Below are positions 62,532-64,000 of a DNA stretch of 64,000 bases, piece by piece. Where the stretch lies: positions 186,114-250,113 of the forward strand of contig NZ_LMHW01000012.1 in the NCBI RefSeq assembly GCF_001428525.1, given 5' to 3'. A program made the translations under genes and the position numbers. Under the pieces are notes generated by a model. The model saw only the letters and a list, made by a program, of their open reading frames with translations. It was not told where the DNA came from and did no database searches. Within the stretch, counting starts at the first letter, position 1. Each line of letters starts with the position of its first letter. The DNA comes from Flavobacterium sp. Root186. Lineage in GTDB: Bacteria > Bacteroidota > Bacteroidia > Flavobacteriales > Flavobacteriaceae.

Positions 62532-63677
62532 TTATTTAAACGGATTACGCTCCTGCCATTCTGTTTTGGGTTCCAGATAATTAAAAAACCTTGCAATATT
62601 ATGATTGATTAAGGCATTACTATGTGTGATCAAACCATACATTTTTACAGGTTTTGCTCCAACAGAACTTTTAATTTCGAGAGCGGTTCTGGCAAAAACA
62701 ATTTCCTTAAATCCTTTTTTAATAGAATAAGCAATCATATCGTAAAGCATATTCAAATAGAGCATTTTTTCGCGCTGAACACTTTCATCATAACCTAAAA
62801 AATAAGTATCCATAACGGCTCCATTTTTTATCAGCGTGTTGAAACCTATTAGTTTTTCATCTAAAAAATAACCATACAGCAAAAAATCCTCTTTCATAAT
62901 TTCTTTAAAAAAACTGAAATGGTTTCTCGCCAGGAAAAAAGTGTTGAAAGGAGCATTTTTTGCAACATGAAAATACAAATCGTAAATAACGTCTTCGTAT
63001 TTTCTGATGTCAGATAAAGACATTTGCTGTTTTTCTATTCCTTCAGATTTTTTGCGGGCACGTTTGTATTGATCCCGATATTTTTTTGACAATGCATCAA
63101 CGTAATCTTGTTCTGTTTTCCAGTTTTCGTTGATTTTAAAAACCATGTTAGGCTGTGTTGAAAACGTATAATTGTTTTTAAATTCAGCCTGCAAAGGTTC
63201 GATTTCTTTTGCAGTAAAATCTTTTATGCTGGTGATGTGAACTTTTTTTCCATTTGCCTTTAAATCTTTCTTAAGCTGATTAATAGCTTTATGAAGTGTT
63301 TTAACAGCCTTTGATTCTTTTATATTTTTATTAAAAACAAAAGCATTCTGCCCGGTTAACATATTGTTTCCAACAAATAATACGTGGGAAGCGAAATTCT
63401 TTAGAGCAAAATTACGAACAGATGTTTTTAAACATTGATCGCGTTCGCCAAATGATTCCAGTTTTTCCGCAAATAAAAATTGAGTTAAAACAATCCCGAT
63501 GAGTTTTTCCTCTTCAAAAATTCCAATAAAATGACAAATCATATTTACCGGACAAGAGTTTTCCAGTACCTCGAGATATTCCCGTGTCAAAAAAATATTA
63601 TCAGTAGCCAGCGAATTCCATTCTAAAGGTAGTAATGACGTGCTGTTATAGATTTGAAAAGAATAAGTTGTATTCAA
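62532..63677 (-). CDS. GNAT/FemAB-like acyltransferase
   Basis: The 381-residue protein has two related acyltransferase-like halves. It contains SKKYRDQYKRARKKSEGIEK and, in the second half, LLYGYFLDEKLIGFNTLIKN and DTYFLGYDESVQREKMLYLN. These match the GNAT-fold FemAB-like / BioF2-like group that adds amino acids or acyl groups to cell-wall or lipid precursors. The substrate is not known. It has no signal peptide. It is convergent with the lipid-kinase-like gene. Confidence 0.65.
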   Translation of the reverse strand: MNTTYSFQIYNSTSLLPLEWNSLATDNIFLTREYLEVLENSCPVNMICHFIGIFEEEKLIGIVLTQFLFAEKLESFGERDQCLKTSVRNFALKNFASHVLFVGNNMLTGQNAFVFNKNIKESKAVKTLHKAINQLKKDLKANGKKVHITSIKDFTAKEIEPLQAEFKNNYTFSTQPNMVFKINENWKTEQDYVDALSKKYRDQYKRARKKSEGIEKQQMSLSDIRKYEDVIYDLYFHVAKNAPFNTFFLARNHFSFFKEIMKEDFLLYGYFLDEKLIGFNTLIKNGAVMDTYFLGYDESVQREKMLYLNMLYDMIAYSIKKGFKEIVFARTALEIKSSVGAKPVKMYGLITHSNALINHNIARFFNYLEPKTEWQERNPFK

Positions 63678-63751
63678 AAGTGTGAGCTAATTTCTTCAAA
63701 ATTAGATAATATTTGTAATAACTCATTTTCTTTAAGTTATTATTAAGAAAA

Positions 63752-63780
63752 ACCCGTTTGAGTTTTGGCTTCAAACGGGT
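63752..63780 (-). terminator. Terminator of the DUF1761-type gene
   Basis: A 10 bp perfect stem ACCCGTTTGA/TCAAACGGGT with a 9-nt loop is followed on the minus strand by TTTTTC. It lies 15 bp after the stop codon. Confidence 0.8.
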
Positions 63781-63795
63781 GTTTACTATTATAAT

Positions 63796-64000
63796 TTATG
63801 CAAACTGACAAACAATGCCGCCTATTATAGTAAGGGTAAGCATCCAATATCCTGCATGAATAAAGATGTATTTCCATGATTTTCTTTCGAATAATCCATT
63901 AATTCCTACTATAGGAAAAGCGAAAAATAATCCCGACATAAAACCATGGAGTGAACCATGCTTGAAAGTACGATAAGCAGTTCCGTAATCAGCCATAAAA
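63796..64000 (-). CDS. DUF1761-type membrane protein, C-terminal part
   Basis: About 67 codons are visible, entering from the right window edge. The ATG at 63996 is probably internal, because the frame stays open and family members are about twice as long. The visible part has two membrane helices (FMSGLFFAFPIVGINGLFE and WMLTLTIIGGIVCQF) with ERKSWKYIFIHAGYW between them. This matches the carboxy half of DUF1761 membrane proteins, whose role is unknown. Confidence 0.7.
   Translation of the reverse strand, partial: FMADYGTAYRTFKHGSLHGFMSGLFFAFPIVGINGLFERKSWKYIFIHAGYWMLTLTIIGGIVCQFA

Overview
The window is a stretch of chromosome from a Flavobacterium-like member of the Bacteroidota, close to F. 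johnsoniae. The base composition is AT-rich. The complete gliding motility / type IX secretion block gldK-gldL-gldM-gldN is present together with the gldN paralogue gldO, which is known from F. johnsoniae. Candidate promoters carry the Bacteroidota -7 box TAnnTTTG. I see no rRNA, tRNA, CRISPR array, insertion sequence or integrase.

Layout. 1-6 kb: small conserved and unknown genes (UPF0173 fragment, membrane protein, Mpo1-like, DUF2199, DUF3754), a divergent small-gene/XRE-regulator pair and a TonB-C-domain protein. 6-13 kb: an unusual membrane group (membrane protein, membrane-anchored trypsin-like protease, 826-residue exported protein) next to a LytTR two-component system, with an 86 bp element repeated upstream of two of the genes. 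13-18.4 kb: small genes, a row of three exported surface-type proteins, and two gene remnants (a broken copy of the sulP transporter and a decayed copy of the XRE regulator). 18.4-23.4 kb: SulP transporter, AraC regulator, SDR oxidoreductase and a nucleotide pyrophosphatase/phosphodiesterase. 23.6-31.9 kb, minus strand: housekeeping genes miaB, a sigma-54 activator, lptE, a TPR protein, secG, groES and groEL, with a four-helix-bundle gene inserted between groES and groEL inside its own repeats.

32-42.3 kb, plus strand: topA, an arginase-fold protein without metal ligands, then gldKLMN and gldO. 42.3-43.8 kb: an FAD oxidoreductase and a DUF983 protein. 44-58.3 kb: a 14 kb single-strand Ter-type stress cluster with five TerD-family proteins, HAD and phosphoribosyltransferase-like enzymes, a TelA-like protein, three TerY-like VWA proteins, a PP2C-like phosphatase, a kinase-like protein, TerC and four proteins I cannot name. 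58.4-64 kb: ABC-F ATPase, App1-type phosphatase, diacylglycerol-kinase-like protein, a GNAT/FemAB-like protein and a DUF1761 fragment.

How the genes work together. GldK/L/M/N form the motor and ring part of the type IX machine. The Ter cluster combines calcium-binding TerD proteins, a membrane protein (TerC) and a phosphorylation triad (VWA, PP2C, kinase), which suggests a membrane-associated stress or defence system. Intergenic space is rich in simple flavobacterial interspersed repeats, several of them long perfect inverted repeats. The most unusual items are the protease group with its repeated upstream element, the unnamed members of the Ter cluster, the catalytically dead arginase fold beside gldK, and the nested palindromic intergenic elements.
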